Translations under genes and position numbers: made by a program
Shown here: one piece after another, positions 1-12,371 of the stretch
Position numbering within the stretch: position 1 is the first letter of the stretch
Layout: the number at the start of each line of letters is the position of its first letter
Notes under the pieces: model-generated
What the model was told of the DNA's origin: nothing
Database searches by the model: none
The model's input: the letters and a program-made list of their open reading frames with translations, nothing else
Source: Utricularia gibba
Lineage: Eukaryota > Streptophyta > Magnoliopsida > Lamiales > Lentibulariaceae
Assembly: GCA_002189035.1 (NCBI GenBank)
Contig: NEEC01000376.1
Location: 1-28,783 of the forward strand
Reading direction: 5' to 3'
Length of the DNA: 28,783 nt

Positions 1-1562
1 ATCATTTTTTTTAATCGATTTGCATCCAGTTGACCTCATGAGCCATACAGAATCGGGGTCAAGGACCAAGTTCCAGCGAGACTGGCCGCCACAAAACGAG
101 AAGCGGTTCCTTGAAAAACCATGTAGGCAGCCCCGAAAACCGAACGATAATAAATACATCACTTTATTTGCCGGACTACAACTTACTTGGCAAGGCCTAA
201 GCTATCTTTTCCCGTTCCAGTGCCCCAAGACCGCCTCTCATGTATAAAGTAAGTTGTTGAAAAAATCATGTGGGGTGCACGTGATATCGCAATTTAAACA
301 AATGCAACATTGTATTCATCGATTTGCATCCTTTTGTCCTCATGAGCCATAAAGAATCGGGCCCGGACCAAGTTCCTAGCGAGACTGGCCGCCACAAAAC
401 GAGAAGCTGTTCCTTGAAAAACCATGTAGGCAACACGAAAACCGAACGTTAATAAATACATCACTTTCTTTGCCGGGCTACAACTTACTTTGGGCCAAGG
501 CCTAAGCTGACCTTTTTCCGGTTCCAAGTGCCCCCCAAGACCGCCTCTCATGTATAAAGTATGTTGTTAAAAAAATCATGTGGGGTGCACGTGACATCGT
601 AATTTAAACAAATGCATCATTTTTTTTAATCGATTTGCATCCAGTTGACCTCATGAGCCATACAGAATCGGGGTCAAGGACCAAGTTCCCAGCGAGACTG
701 GCCGCCACAAAACGAGAAGCGGTTCCTTGAAAAACCATGTAGGCAGCCCCGAAAACCGAACGATAATAAATACATCACTTTATTTGCCGGACTACAACTT
801 ACTTTGGGCAAGCCTAAGCTATCTTTTTCCGTTCCAAGTGCCCCCCAAGACCGCCTCTCATGTATAAAGTAAGTTGTTGAAAAAATCATGTGGGGTGCAC
901 GTGATATCGCAATTTAAACAAATGCAACATTGTATTCATCGATTTGCATCCTTTTGTCCTCATGAGCCATAAAGAATCGCGGGCCCGGACCAAGTTCCTA
1001 GCGAGACTGGCCGCCACAAAACGAGAAGCTGTTCCTTGAAAAACCATGTAGGCAACACCGAAAACCGAACGTTAATAAATACATCACTTTCTTTGCCGGG
1101 CTACAACTTACTTTGGGCCAAGGCCTAAGCTGACCTTTTTCCGGTTCCAAGTGCCCCCCAAGACCGCCTCCTCATGTATAAAGTATGTTGTTAAAAAAAT
1201 CATGTGGGGTGCACGTGACATCGTAATTTAAACAAATGCATCATTTTTTTTAATCGATTTGCATCCAGTTGACCTCATGAGCCATACAGAATCGGGGTCA
1301 AGGACCAAGTTCCCAGCGAGACTGGCCGCCACAAAACGAGAAGCGGTTCCTTGAAAAACCATGTAGGCAGCCCCCGAAAACCGAACGATAATAAATACAT
1401 CACTTTATTTGCCGGACTACAACTTACTTGGGCCAAGCCTAAGCTATCTTTTTCCGTTCCAGTGCACCCAAAGACCGCCTTCTCAAGTATAAAGTAAGTT
1501 GTTGAAAAAATCATGTGGGGTGCACGTGACATCAATTTAAACAAATGCAACATTTTTTTCAT
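1..1562. repeat. Array segment 1: regular A/B monomers
   Basis: Monomer starts are 16 (A), 320 (B), 631 (A), 940 (B) and 1255 (A). Positions 1-15 are the 3' end of a preceding monomer. All three A copies here have the B-like third quarter (AACTTACTTGG/AACTTACTTTGGG, then CAAGCCTAAGC or CAAGGCCTAAGC) instead of the AACTAACTCTCGG form common elsewhere, which suggests this edge forms a local subfamily. Confidence 0.9.
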
Positions 1563-2470
1563 CGATTTGCATCCTTTTGTCCTCATGAGCCATAAAGAAT
1601 CGCGGGTGGACCAAGTTCCCAGCGAGACTGGCCGCCACAAAACGAGAAGCTGTTCCTTGAAAAACCATGTAGGCAACCCGAAAACCGAACGTTAATAAAT
1701 ACATCACTTTCTTTGCCGGCTACAACTTACTTGGCAAGCCTAAGCTGAGTTCCAAGTGCCCCAAGACCGCCTCTCAAGTATAAAGTAAGTTGTTGAAAAA
1801 ATCATGTGGGGTGCACGTGACATCGCAATTTAAACAAATGCATCATTTTTTTCATCGATTTGCATCCTTTTCCTCATGAGCCATAAAGAATCGGGGGACC
1901 AAGTTCCCAGCGAGACTGGCCGCCACAAAACGAGAAGCGGTTCCTTGAAAAACCATGTAGGCAACCCGAAAACCGAACGATAATAAATACATCACTTTAT
2001 TTGCCGGGCTACAACTTACTTTGGGCCAAGGCCTAAGCTGATCTTTTTTTCCGGTTCCAAGTGCACCCAAAGACCGCCTTCTCAAGTATAAAGTAAGTTG
2101 TTGAAAAAATCATGTGGGGTGCACGTGATATCGCAATTTAAACAAATGCACATTTTTTTTCATCGATTTGCATCCTTTGTCCTCATGAGCCATAAGAATC
2201 GGGGCCCGGACCAAGTTCCTAGCGAGACTGGCCGCCACAAAACGAGAAGCTGTTCCTTGAAAAACCATGTAGGCAACACCGAAAACCGAACGTTAATAAA
2301 TACATCACTTTCTTTGCCGGGCTACAACTTACTTTGGGCCAAGGCCTAAGCTGATCTTTTTCCGGTTCCAAGTGCCCCAAAGACCGCCTTCTCAAGTATA
2401 AAGTATGTTGAAAAAATCATGTGGGTGCACGTGACATCATAATTTAAACAAATGGATCATTTTTTTTAAT
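1563..2470. repeat. Array segment 2: shortened and mosaic monomers
   Basis: Starts are 1563, 1856 and 2164. Monomer 1563 (293 bp) is B-like but has the A word TTCCCAGCG and has lost about 10 bp, so CTAAGCTGAG runs straight into TTCCAAG. Monomer 1856 stands in the A slot but has a B-like head (CATAAAG), an A middle (AGCGGTTCC, CGATAATAA, TTTATTTG) and a B tail (CGGGCTAC, GGGCCAAGGCC). Monomer 2164 is B with small deletions. The A/B register is nevertheless kept. These look like products of unequal exchange or gene conversion between A and B. Confidence 0.85.
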
Positions 2471-5400
2471 CGATTTGCATCCAGTTGACCTCATGAGCCA
2501 TACAGAATCGGGGTCAAGGACCAAGTTCCCAGCGAGACTGGCCGCCACAAAACGAGAAGCGGTTCCTTGAAAAACCATGTAGGCAGCCCCCGAAAACCGA
2601 ACGATAATAAATACATCACTTTATTTGCCGGACTACAACTAACTCTCGTGCAAGCCAAACTACCTTTTCCCGTTCCAGGTGCACCCAAAGACCGCCTGCT
2701 CAAGTATAAAGTAAGTTGTTGAAAAAATCATGTGGGGTGCACGTGATATCGCAATTTAAACAAATGCAACATTGTATTCATCGATTTGCATCCTTTTGTC
2801 CTCATGAGCCATAAAGAATCGCGGGCCCGGACCAAGTTCCTAGCGAGACTGGCCGCCACAAAACGAGAAGCTGTTCCTTGAAAAACCATGTAGGCAACAC
2901 CGAAAACCGAACGTTAATAAATACATCACTTTCTTTGCCGGCTACAACTTACTTTGGGCCAAGGCCTAAGCTGACCTTTTTCCGGTTCCAAGTGCCCCCC
3001 AAGACCGCCTCCTCATGTATAAAGTATGTTGTTAAAAAAATCATGTGGGGTGCACGTGACATCGTAATTTAAACAAATGCATCATTTTTTTTAATCGATT
3101 TGCATCCAGTTGACCTCATGAGCCATACAGAATCGGGGTCAAGGACCAAGTTCCCAGCGAGACTGGCCGCCACAAAACGAGAAGCGGTTCCTTGAAAAAC
3201 CATGTAGGCAGCCCCCGAAAACCGAACGATAATAAATACATCACTTTATTTGCCGGACTACAACTTACTTTGGGCAAGCCTAAGCTGATCTTTTTCCGTT
3301 CCAAGTGCCCCCTAGACCGCCTCCTCATGTATAAAGTAAGTTGTTGAAAAAATCATGTGGGGTGCACGTGATATCGCAATTTAAACAAATGCAACATTGT
3401 ATTCATCGATTTGCATCCTTTTGTCCTCATGAGCCATAAAGAATCGCGGGCCCGGACCAAGTTCCTAGCGAGACTGGCCGCCAAAACGAGAAGCTGTTCC
3501 TTGAAAAACCATGTAGGCAACACCGAAAACCGAACGTTAATAAATACATCACTTTCTTTGCCGGGCTACAACTTACTTTGGGCCAAGGCCTAAGCTGACC
3601 TTTTTCCGGTTCCAAGTGCCCCCCAAGACCGCCTCCTCATGTATAAAGTATGTTGTTAAAAAAATCATGTGGGGTGGTGGTAATTTAAACAAATGCATCA
3701 TTTTTTTTAATCGATTTGCATCCAGTTGACCTCATGAGCCATACAGAATCGGGGTCAAGGACCAAGTTCCCAGCGAGACTGGCCGCCACAAAACGAGAAG
3801 CGGTTCCTTGAAAAACCATGTAGGCAGCCCCGAAAACCGAACGATAATAAATACATCACTTTATTTGCCGGACTACAACTAACTCTCGGTGCAAGCCAAA
3901 CCTTACCTTTGTCCGTTCCAGTGCACCCAAAGACCGCCTCTCAAGTATAAAGTAAGTTGTTGAAAAAATCATGTGGGTGCACGTGATATCGCAATTTAAA
4001 CAAATGCAACATTGTATTCATCGATTTGCATCCTTTTGTCCTCATGAGCCATAAAGAATCGCGGCCCGGACCAAGTTCCTAGCGAGACTGGCCGCCACAA
4101 AACGAGAAGCTGTTCCTTGAAAAACCATGTAGGCAACACCGAAAACCGAACGTTAATAAATACATCACTTTCTTTGCCGGGCTACAACTTACTTTGGGCC
4201 AAGGCCTAAGCTGACCTTTTTCCGGTTCCAAGTGCCCCCCAAGACCGCCTCCTCATGTATAAAGTATGTTGTTAAAAAAATCATGTGGGGTGCACGTGAC
4301 ATCGTAATTTAAACAAATGCATCATTTTTTTTAATCGATTTGCATCCAGTTGACCTCATGAGCCATACAGAATCGGGGTCAAGGACCAAGTTCCCAGCGA
4401 GACTGGCCGCCACAAAACGAGAAGCGGTTCCTTGAAAAACCATGTAGGCAGCCCCCGAAAACCGAACGATAATAAATACATCACTTTATTTGCCGACTAC
4501 AACTAACTCTCGGTGCAAGCCAAACCTTACCTTTGTCCCGTTCCAGTGCACCCAAAGACCGCCTGCTCAAGTATAAAGTAAGTTGTTGAAAAAATCATGT
4601 GGGTGCACGTGATATCGCAATTTAAACAAATGCAACATTGTATTCATCGATTTGCATCCTTTTGTCCTCATGAGCCATAAAGAATCGCGGGCCCGGACCA
4701 AGTTCCTAGCGAGACTGGCCGCCACAAAACGAGAAGCTGTTCCTTGAAAAACCATGTAGGCAACACCGAAAACCGAACGTTAATAAATACATCACTTTCT
4801 TTGCCGGGCTACAACTTACTTTGGGCCAAGGCCTAAGCTGACCTTTTTCCGGTTCCAAGTGCCCCCAAGACCGCCTCCTCATGTATAAAGTATGTTGTTA
4901 AAAAAATCATGTGGGGTGCACGTGACATCGTAATTTAAACAAATGCATCATTTTTTTTAATCGATTTGCATCCAGTTGACCTCATGAGCCATACAGAATC
5001 GGGGTCAAGGACCAAGTTCCCAGCGAGACTGGCCGCCACAAAAAAGAAGCGGTTCCTTGAAAAACCATGTAGGCAGCCCCCGAAAACCGAACGATAATAA
5101 ATACATCACTTTATTTGCCGGACTACAACTAACTTTGGCAAGCCAAACCTACCTTTTTCCGTTCCAGGTGCACCCAAGACCGCCTGCTCAAGTATAAAGT
5201 AAGTTGTTGAAAAAATCATGTGGGGTGCACGTGATATCGCAATTTAAACAAATGCAACATTGTATTCATCGATTTGCATCCTTTTGTCCTCATGAGCCAT
5301 AAAGAATCGCGGGCCCGGACCAAGTTCCTAGCGAGACTGGCCGCCACAAAACGAGAAGCTGTTCCTTGAAAAACCATGTAGGCAACACCGAAAACCGAAC

Positions 5401-8089
5401 GTTAATAAATACATCACTTTCTTTGCCGGGCTACAACTTACTTTGGGCCAAGGCCTAAGCTGACCTTTTTCCGGTTCCAAGTGCCCCCCAAGACCGCCTC
5501 CTCATGTATAAAGTATGTTGTTAAAAAAATCATGTGGGGTGCACGTGACATCGTAATTTAAACAAATGCATCATTTTTTTAATCGATTTGCATCCAGTTG
5601 ACCTCATGAGCCATACAGAATCGGGGTCAAGGACCAAGTTCCCAGCGAGACTGGCCGCCACAAAACGAGAAGCGGTTCCTTGAAAAACCATGTAGGCAGC
5701 CCCCGAAAACCGAACGATAATAAATACATCACTTTATTTGCCGGACTACAACTAACTCTCGGTGCAAGCCAAACCTTACCTTTGTCCCGTTCCAGGTGCA
5801 CCCAAAGACCGCCTGCTCAAGTATAAAGTAAGTTGTTGAAAAAATCATGTGGGGTGCACGTGATATCGCAATTTAAACAAATGCAACATTGTATTCATCG
5901 ATTTGCATCCTTTTGTCCTCATGAGCCATAAAGAATCGCGGGCCCGGACCAAGTTCCTAGCGAGACTGGCCGCCACAAAACGAGAAGCTGTTCCTTGAAA
6001 AACCATGTAGGCAACACGAAAACCGAACGTTAATAAATACATCACTTTCTTTGCCGGGCTACAACTTACTTTGGGCCAAGGCCTAAGCTGATCTTTTTCC
6101 GGTTCCAAGTGCCCCAAGACCGCCTTCTCATGTATAAAGTAATGTTGTTGAAAAAATCATGTGGGGTGCACGTGACATCGTAATTTAAACAAATGCATCA
6201 TTTTTTTTAATCGATTTGCATCCAGTTGACCTCATGAGCCATACAGAATCGGGGTCAAGGACCAAGTTCCCAGCGAGACTGGCCGCCACAAAACGAGAAG
6301 CGGTTCCTTGAAAAACCATGTAGGCAGCCCCCGAAAAACCGAACGATAATAAATACATCACTTTATTTGCCGGACTACAACTAACTCTCGTGCAAGCCAA
6401 ACCTTACCTTTGTTCCGTTCCAGGTGCACCCAAGACCGCCCTCAAGTATAAAGTAAGTTGTTGAAAAAATCATGTGGGGTGCACGTGATATCGCAATTTA
6501 AACAAATGCAACATTGTATTCATCGATTTGCATCCTTTTGTCCTCATGAGCCATAAAGAATCGCGGGCCCGGACCAAGTTCCTAGCGAGACTGGCCGCCA
6601 CAAAACGAGAAGCTGTTCCTTGAAAAACCATGTAGGCAACACCGAAAACCGAACGTTAATAAATACATCACTTTCTTTGCCGGGCTACAACTTACTTTGG
6701 GCCAAGGCCTAAGCTGACCTTTTTCCGGTTCCAAGTGCCCCCAAGACCGCCTCCTCATGTATAAAGTATGTTGTTAAAAAATCATGTGGGGTGCACGTGA
6801 CATCGTAATTTAAACAAATGCATCATTTTTTTTAATCGATTTGCATCCAGTTGACCTCATGAGCCATACAGAATCGGGGTCAAGGACCAAGTTCCCAGCG
6901 AGACTGGCCGCCACAAAACGAGAAGCGGTTCCTTGAAAAACCATGTAGGCAGCCCCCGAAAACCGAACGATAATAAATACATCACTTTATTTGCCGGACT
7001 ACAACTAACTCTCGTGCAAGCCAAACCTTACCTTTGTCCCGTTCCAGGTGCCCAAAGACCGCCTGCTCAAGTATAAAGTAAGTTGTTGAAAAAATCATGT
7101 GGGGTGCACGTGATATCGCAATTTAAACAAATGCAACATTGTATTCATCGATTTGCATCCTTTTGTCCTCATGAGCCATAAAGAATCGCGGGCCCGGACC
7201 AAGTTTCCTAGCGAGACTGGCCGCCACAAAACGAGAAGCTGTTCCTTGAAAAACCATGTAGGCAACACCGAAAACCGAACGTTAATAAATACATCACTTT
7301 CTTTGCCGGGCTACAACTTACTTTGGGCCAAGGCCTAAGCTGACCTTTTTCCGGTTCCAAGTGCCCCCCAAGACCGCCTCCTCATGTATAAAGTATGTTG
7401 TTAAAAAAATCATGTGGGGTGCACGTGACATCGTAATTTAAACAAATGCATCATTTTTTTTAATCGATTTGCATCCAGTTGACCTCATGAGCCATACAGA
7501 ATCGGGGTCAAGGACCAAGTTCCCAGCGAGACTGGCCGCCACAAAACGAGAAGCGGTTCCTTGAAAAACCATGTAGGCAGCCCCCGAAAACCGAACGATA
7601 ATAAATACATCACTTTATTTGCCGGACTACAACTTACTTTGGGCAAGCCTAAGCTGATCTTTTTCCGTTCCAAGTGCCCCCAAAGACCGCCTCCTCAGTA
7701 TAAAGTAAGTTGTTGAAAAAATCATGTGGGGTGCACGTGATATCGCAATTTAAACAAATGCAACATTGTATTCATCGATTTGCATCCTTTTGTCCTCATG
7801 AGCCATAAAGAATCGCGGGCCCGGACCAAGTTCCTAGCGAGACTGGCCGCCACAAAACGAGAAGCTGTTCCTTGAAAAACCATGTAGGCAACACCGAAAA
7901 CCGAACGTTAATAAATACATCACTTTCTTTGCCGGGCTACAACTTACTTTGGGCCAAGGCCTAAGCTGACCTTTTTCCGGTTCCAAGTGCCCCCAAGACC
8001 GCCTCCTCATGTATAAAGTATGTTGTTAAAAAAATCATGTGGGGTGCACGTGACATCGTAATTTAAACAAATGCATCATTTTTTTTAAT
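2471..8089. repeat. Array segment 3: 18 regular monomers (9 dimers)
   Basis: Starts are 2471, 2782, 3096, 3407, 3712, 4022, 4336, 4648, 4962, 5270, 5584, 5899, 6212, 6524, 6837, 7149, 7465 and 7776, alternating A then B. B copies are mostly the CATGTATAAAGTATGTTGTTAAA form and the B/A junctions read AAATGCATCAT. The monomer tail before 3712 has lost the CACGTGACATC stretch (GGGGTGGTGGTAATTT at 3671-3686), the only loss of CACGTG that I noticed in the window. Confidence 0.92.
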
Positions 8090-8310
8090 CGATTTGCATC
8101 CAGTTGACCTCATGAGCCATACAGAATCGGGGTCAAGGACCAAGTTCCCAGCGAGACTGGCCGCCACAAAACGAGAAGCTGTTCCTTGAAAAACCATGTA
8201 GGCACCGAAAACCGAACGATAATAAATACATCACTTTTTTGCCGGAAAGAAGTGAAGACTCAAATCATGTGGGTGCACGTGATTTAAACAAATGCATCAT
8301 TTTTTTTAAT
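8090..8310. repeat. Truncated monomer with internal deletion; only A/B phase break in the window
   Basis: This unit starts as type A (CCAGTTGACC, CATACAG, GGGTCAAGG, TTCCCAGCG), carries a short B tract (AGCTGTTCC, GGCACCGAAAACC), returns to A (CGATAATAA) and breaks off after CTTTTTTGCCGG near 8245. After filler at about 8246-8262 the satellite resumes at AATCATGTGGGTGCACGTG and continues into another type A monomer at 8311. Two A heads are thus only 221 bp apart where a full A-B-A step would be about 625 bp. About 400 bp, including most of one B monomer, is missing. Confidence 0.88.
8246..8262. other. 17-bp non-satellite filler at a deletion junction
   Basis: The bases AAAGAAGTGAAGACTCA have no obvious counterpart at this position in the other monomers. 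They sit exactly between the broken A monomer and the resumed B-type tail. Short filler of this kind is characteristic of end-joining repair of a double-strand break, although a heavily degraded remnant of satellite sequence cannot be ruled out. Confidence 0.6.
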
Positions 8311-11300
8311 CGATTTGCATCCAGTTGACCTCATGAGCCATACAGAATCGGGGTCAAGGACCAAGTTCCCAGCGAGACTGGCCGCCACAAAACGAGAAGC
8401 GGTTCCTTGAAAAACCATGTAGGCAGCCCCCGAAAACCGAACGATAATAAATACATCACTTTATTTGCCGGACTACAACTAACTCTCCAAGCCAAACCTT
8501 ACCTTTGTCCCGTTCCAGTGCACCCAAAGACCGCCTGCTCAAGTATAAAGTAAGTTGTTGAAAAAATCATGTGGGGTGCACGTGATATCGCAATTTAAAC
8601 AAATGCAACATTGTATTCATCGATTTGCATCCTTTTGTCCTCATGAGCCATAAAGAATCGCGGGCCCGGACCAAGTTCCTAGCGAGACTGGCCGCCACAA
8701 AACGAGAAGCTGTTCCTTGAAAAACCATGTAGGCAACACCGAAAACCGAACGTTAATAAATACATCACTTTCTTTGCCGGGCTACAACTTACTTTGGGCC
8801 AAGGCCTAAGCTGACCTTTTTCCGGTTCCAAGTGCCCCCAAGACCGCCTCCTCATGTATAAAGTATGTTGTTAAAAAAATCATGTGGGGTGCACGTGACA
8901 TCGTAATTTAAACAAATGCATCATTTTTTTAATCGATTTGCATCCAGTTGACCTCATGAGCCATACAGAATCGGGGTCAAGGACCAAGTTCCCAGCGAGA
9001 CTGGCCGCCACAAAACGAGAAGCGGTTCCTTGAAAAACCATGTAGGCAGCCCCCGAAAACCGAACGATAATAAATACATCACTTTATTTGCCGGACTACA
9101 ACTTACTTTGCAAGCCAAACCTACCTTTTTCCGTTCCAGTGCACCCAAAGACCGCCTCTCAAGTATAAAGTAAGTTGTTGAAAAAATCATGTGGGGTGCA
9201 CGTGATATCGCAATTTAAACAAATGCAACATTGTATTCATCGATTTGCATCCTTTTGTCCTCATGAGCCATAAAGAATCGCGGGCCCGGACCAAGTTCCT
9301 AGCGAGACTGGCCGCCACAAACGAGAAGCTGTTCCTTGAAAAACCATGTAGGCAACACCGAAAACCGAACGTTAATAAATACATCACTTTCTTTGCCGGG
9401 CTACAACTTACTTTGGGCCAAGGCCTAAGCTGACCTTTTTCCGGTTCCAAGTGCCCCCAAGACCGCCTCCTCATGTATAAAGTATGTTGTTAAAAAAATC
9501 ATGTGGGGTGCACGTGACATCGTAATTTAAACAAATGCATCATTTTTTTTAATCGATTTGCATCCAGTTGACCTCATGAGCCATACAGAATCGGGTCAAG
9601 GACCAAGTTCCCAGCGAGACTGGCCGCCACAAAACGAGAAGCGGTTCCTTGAAAAACCATGTAGGCAGCCCCCGAAAACCGAACGATAATAAATACATCA
9701 CTTTATTTGCCGGACTACAACTAACTCTCGGTGCAAGCCAAACCTTACCTTTGTCCCGTTCCAGGTGCACCCAAAGACCGCCTGCTCAAGTATAAAGTAA
9801 GTTGTTTGAAAAAATCATGTGGGTGCACGTGATATCGCAATTTAAACAAATGCAACATTGTATTCATCGATTTGCATCCTTTTGTCCTCATGAGCCATAA
9901 AGAATCGCGGGCCCGGACCAAGTTCCTAGCGAGACTGGCCGCCACAAAACGAGAAGCTGTTCCTTGAAAAACCATGTAGGCAACACCGAAAACCGAACGT
10001 TAATAAATACATCACTTTCTTTGCCGGGCTACAACTTACTTTGGGCCAAGGCCTAAGCTGATCTTTTTCCGGTTCCAAGTGCCCCCCAAGACCGCCTCCT
10101 CATGTATAAAGTATGTTGTTAAAAAAATCATGTGGGGTGCACGTGACATCGTAATTTAAACAAATGCATCATTTTTTTTAATCGATTTGCATCCAGTTGA
10201 CCTCATGAGCCATACAGAATCGGGGTCAAGGACCAAGTTCCCAGCGAGACTGGCCGCCACAAAACGAGAAGCGGTTCCTTGAAAAACCATGTAGGCAGCC
10301 CCCGAAAACCGAACGATAATAAATACATCACTTTATTTGCCGGACTACAACTTACTTTCGGCAAGCCAAACCTACCTTTTTCCGTTCCAAGTGCCCCAAA
10401 GACCGCCTGCTCAAGTATAAAGTAAGTTGTTGAAAAAATCATGTGGGGTGCACGTGATATCGCAATTTAAACAAATGCAACATTGTATTCATCGATTTGC
10501 ATCCTTTTGTCCTCATGAGCCATAAAGAATCGCGGGCCCGGACCAAGTTCCTAGCGAGACTGGCCGCCACAAAACGAGAAGCTGTTCCTTGAAAAACCAT
10601 GTAGGCAACACCGAAAACCGAACGTTAATAAATACATCACTTTCTTTGCCGGGCTACAACTTACTTTGGGCCAAGGCCTAAGCTGACCTTTTTCCGGTTC
10701 CAAGTGCCCCAAGACCGCCTTCTCAAGTATAAAGTAAGTTGTTAAAAAAATCATGTGGGGTGCACGTGACATCGTAATTTAAACAAATGCATCATTTTTT
10801 TTAATCGATTTGCATCCAGTTGACCTCATGAGCCATACAGAATCGGGGTCAAGGACCAAGTTCCCAGCGAGACTGGCCGCCACAAAACGAGAAGCGGTTC
10901 CTTGAAAAACCATGTAGGCAGCCCCCGAAAACCGAACGATAATAAATACATCACTTTATTTGCCGGACTACAACTAACTCTCGGTGCAAGCCAAACCTTA
11001 CCTTTGTCCCGTTCCAGGTGCACCCAAAGACCGCCTGCTCAAGTATAAAGTAAGTTGTTGAAAAAATCATGTGGGGTGCACGTGATATCGCAATTTAAAC
11101 AAATGCAACATTGTATTCATCGATTTGCATCCTTTTGTCCTCATGAGCCATAAAGAATCGCGGGCCCGGACCAAGTTCCTAGCGAGACTGGCCGCCACAA
11201 AACGAGAAGCTGTTCCTTGAAAAACCATGTAGGCAACACCGAAAACCGAACGTTAATAAATACATCACTTTCTTTGCCGGGCTACAACTTACTTTGGGCC

Positions 11301-12193
11301 AAGGCCTAAGCTGATCTTTTTCCGGTTCCAAGTGCCCCCAAGACCGCCTTCCTCATGTATAAAGTAAGTTGTTAAAAAAATCATGTGGGGTGCACGTGAC
11401 ATCATAATTTAAACAAATGCATCATTTTTTTTAATCGATTTGCATCCAGTTGACCTCATGAGCCATACAGAATCGGGGTCAAGGACCAAGTTCCCAGCGA
11501 GACTGGCCGCCACAAAACGAGAAGCGGTTCCTTGAAAAACCATGTAGGCAGCCCCCGAAAACCGAACGATAATAAATACATCACTTTATTTGCCGGACTA
11601 CAACTTACTTTGGGCAAGCCAAACCTGACCTTTTCCGTTCCAGTGCCACCCAAGACCGCCTCCTCAGTATAAAGTAAGTTGTTGAAAAAATCATGTGGGG
11701 TGCACGTGATATCGCAATTTAAACAAATGCAACATTGTATTCATCGATTTGCATCCTTTTGTCCTCATGAGCCATAAAGAATCGCGGGCCCGGACCAAGT
11801 TCCTAGCGAGACTGGCCGCCACAAAACGAGAAGCTGTTCCTTGAAAAACCATGTAGGCAACACCGAAAACCGAACGTTAATAAATACATCACTTTCTTTG
11901 CCGGGCTACAACTTACTTTGGGCCAAGGCCTAAGCTGACCTTTTTCCGGTTCCAAGTGCCCCCCAAGACCGCCTCCTCATGTATAAAGTATGTTGTTAAA
12001 AAATCATGTGGGGTGCACGTGACATCGTAATTTAAACAAATGCATCATTTTTTTTAATCGATTTGCATCCAGTTGACCTCATGAGCCATACAGAATCGGG
12101 GTCAAGGACCAAGTTCCCAGCGAGACTGGCCGCCACAAAACGAGAAGCGGTTCCTTGAAAAACCATGTAGGCAGCCCCCGAAAACCGAACGAT

Positions 12194-12199
12194 AATAAA
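12194..12199 (+). promoter_or_regulatory. AATAAA word (polyadenylation-signal-like), exemplar
   Basis: AATAAA occurs on the plus strand in nearly every monomer, in CGATAATAAATACATCA (A) or CGTTAATAAATACATCA (B). If the array were transcribed on this strand the signal would recur about every 311 nt. The paralogous position in half-unit 2 is TTTAAACAAAT and lacks it. Functional use is not supported by anything else visible. Confidence 0.15.
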
Positions 12200-12296
12200 T
12201 ACATCACTTTATTTGCCGGACTACAACTAACTCTCGGTGCAAGCCAAACCTTACCTTTGTCCCGTTCCAGGTGCACCCAAAGACCGCCTGCTCAAG

Positions 12297-12308
12297 TATA
12301 AAGTAAGT
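12297..12308 (+). promoter_or_regulatory. TATAAAG followed by GTAAGT, exemplar
   Basis: TATAAAGTAAGT combines a TATA-like word with a good match to a 5' splice donor (AAA then GTAAGT). It is present in A monomers and in right-hand B monomers; left-hand B monomers read TATAAAGTATGTT and lose the donor. There is no accompanying open reading frame or acceptor logic, so this is a sequence resemblance only. Confidence 0.15.
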
Positions 12309-12331
12309 TGTTGAAAAAATCATGTGGGGTG

Positions 12332-12337
12332 CACGTG
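12332..12337. promoter_or_regulatory. Conserved CACGTG palindrome (E-box or G-box core), exemplar
   Basis: GTGCACGTGA occurs at the end of nearly every monomer, about 40 bp before the octamer box. CACGTG is the core of animal E-boxes and plant G-boxes, bound by bHLH or bZIP proteins. Overlapping GTGCAC (ApaLI) and CACGTG (PmlI) palindromes make a compact symmetric stretch. It was lost before 3712. Its function in the satellite is unknown. Confidence 0.3.
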
Positions 12338-12348
12338 ATATCGCAATT

Positions 12349-12356
12349 TAAACAAA
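12349..12356. promoter_or_regulatory. TAAACAAA forkhead-like word, exemplar
   Basis: TAAACAAA lies between CACGTG and the octamer box and matches the core preferred by forkhead proteins. It is present in most monomers and altered in a few (near 16722, 20761, 21384 and 27289). Its paralogue in half-unit 1 is TTAATAAAT, so the word arose by divergence of the half-units. It could be chance in an AT-rich stretch. Confidence 0.2.
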
Positions 12357-12371
12357 TGCAACATTGTATTC

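Noticed and set aside
1275-1676. Longest open reading frame (133 codons, minus strand) and dozens of similar 60-105 codon frames on both strands
   Set aside because: They recur because the repeat recurs, are broken at different places by indels, overlap on both strands, switch frame between monomers and show no recognisable domain. They are chance frames in satellite DNA.
8246-8262. Insertion-sequence or transposon footprint
   Set aside because: The filler is only 17 bp, with no target-site duplication or terminal inverted repeats, and it accompanies a deletion of about 400 bp. End-joining filler explains it better.
12297-12308. Real promoter plus intron donor (TATAAAG-GTAAGT) in each monomer
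   Set aside because: No open frame or acceptor follows consistently and left-hand B monomers lose the donor. I kept it only as a low-confidence motif note.
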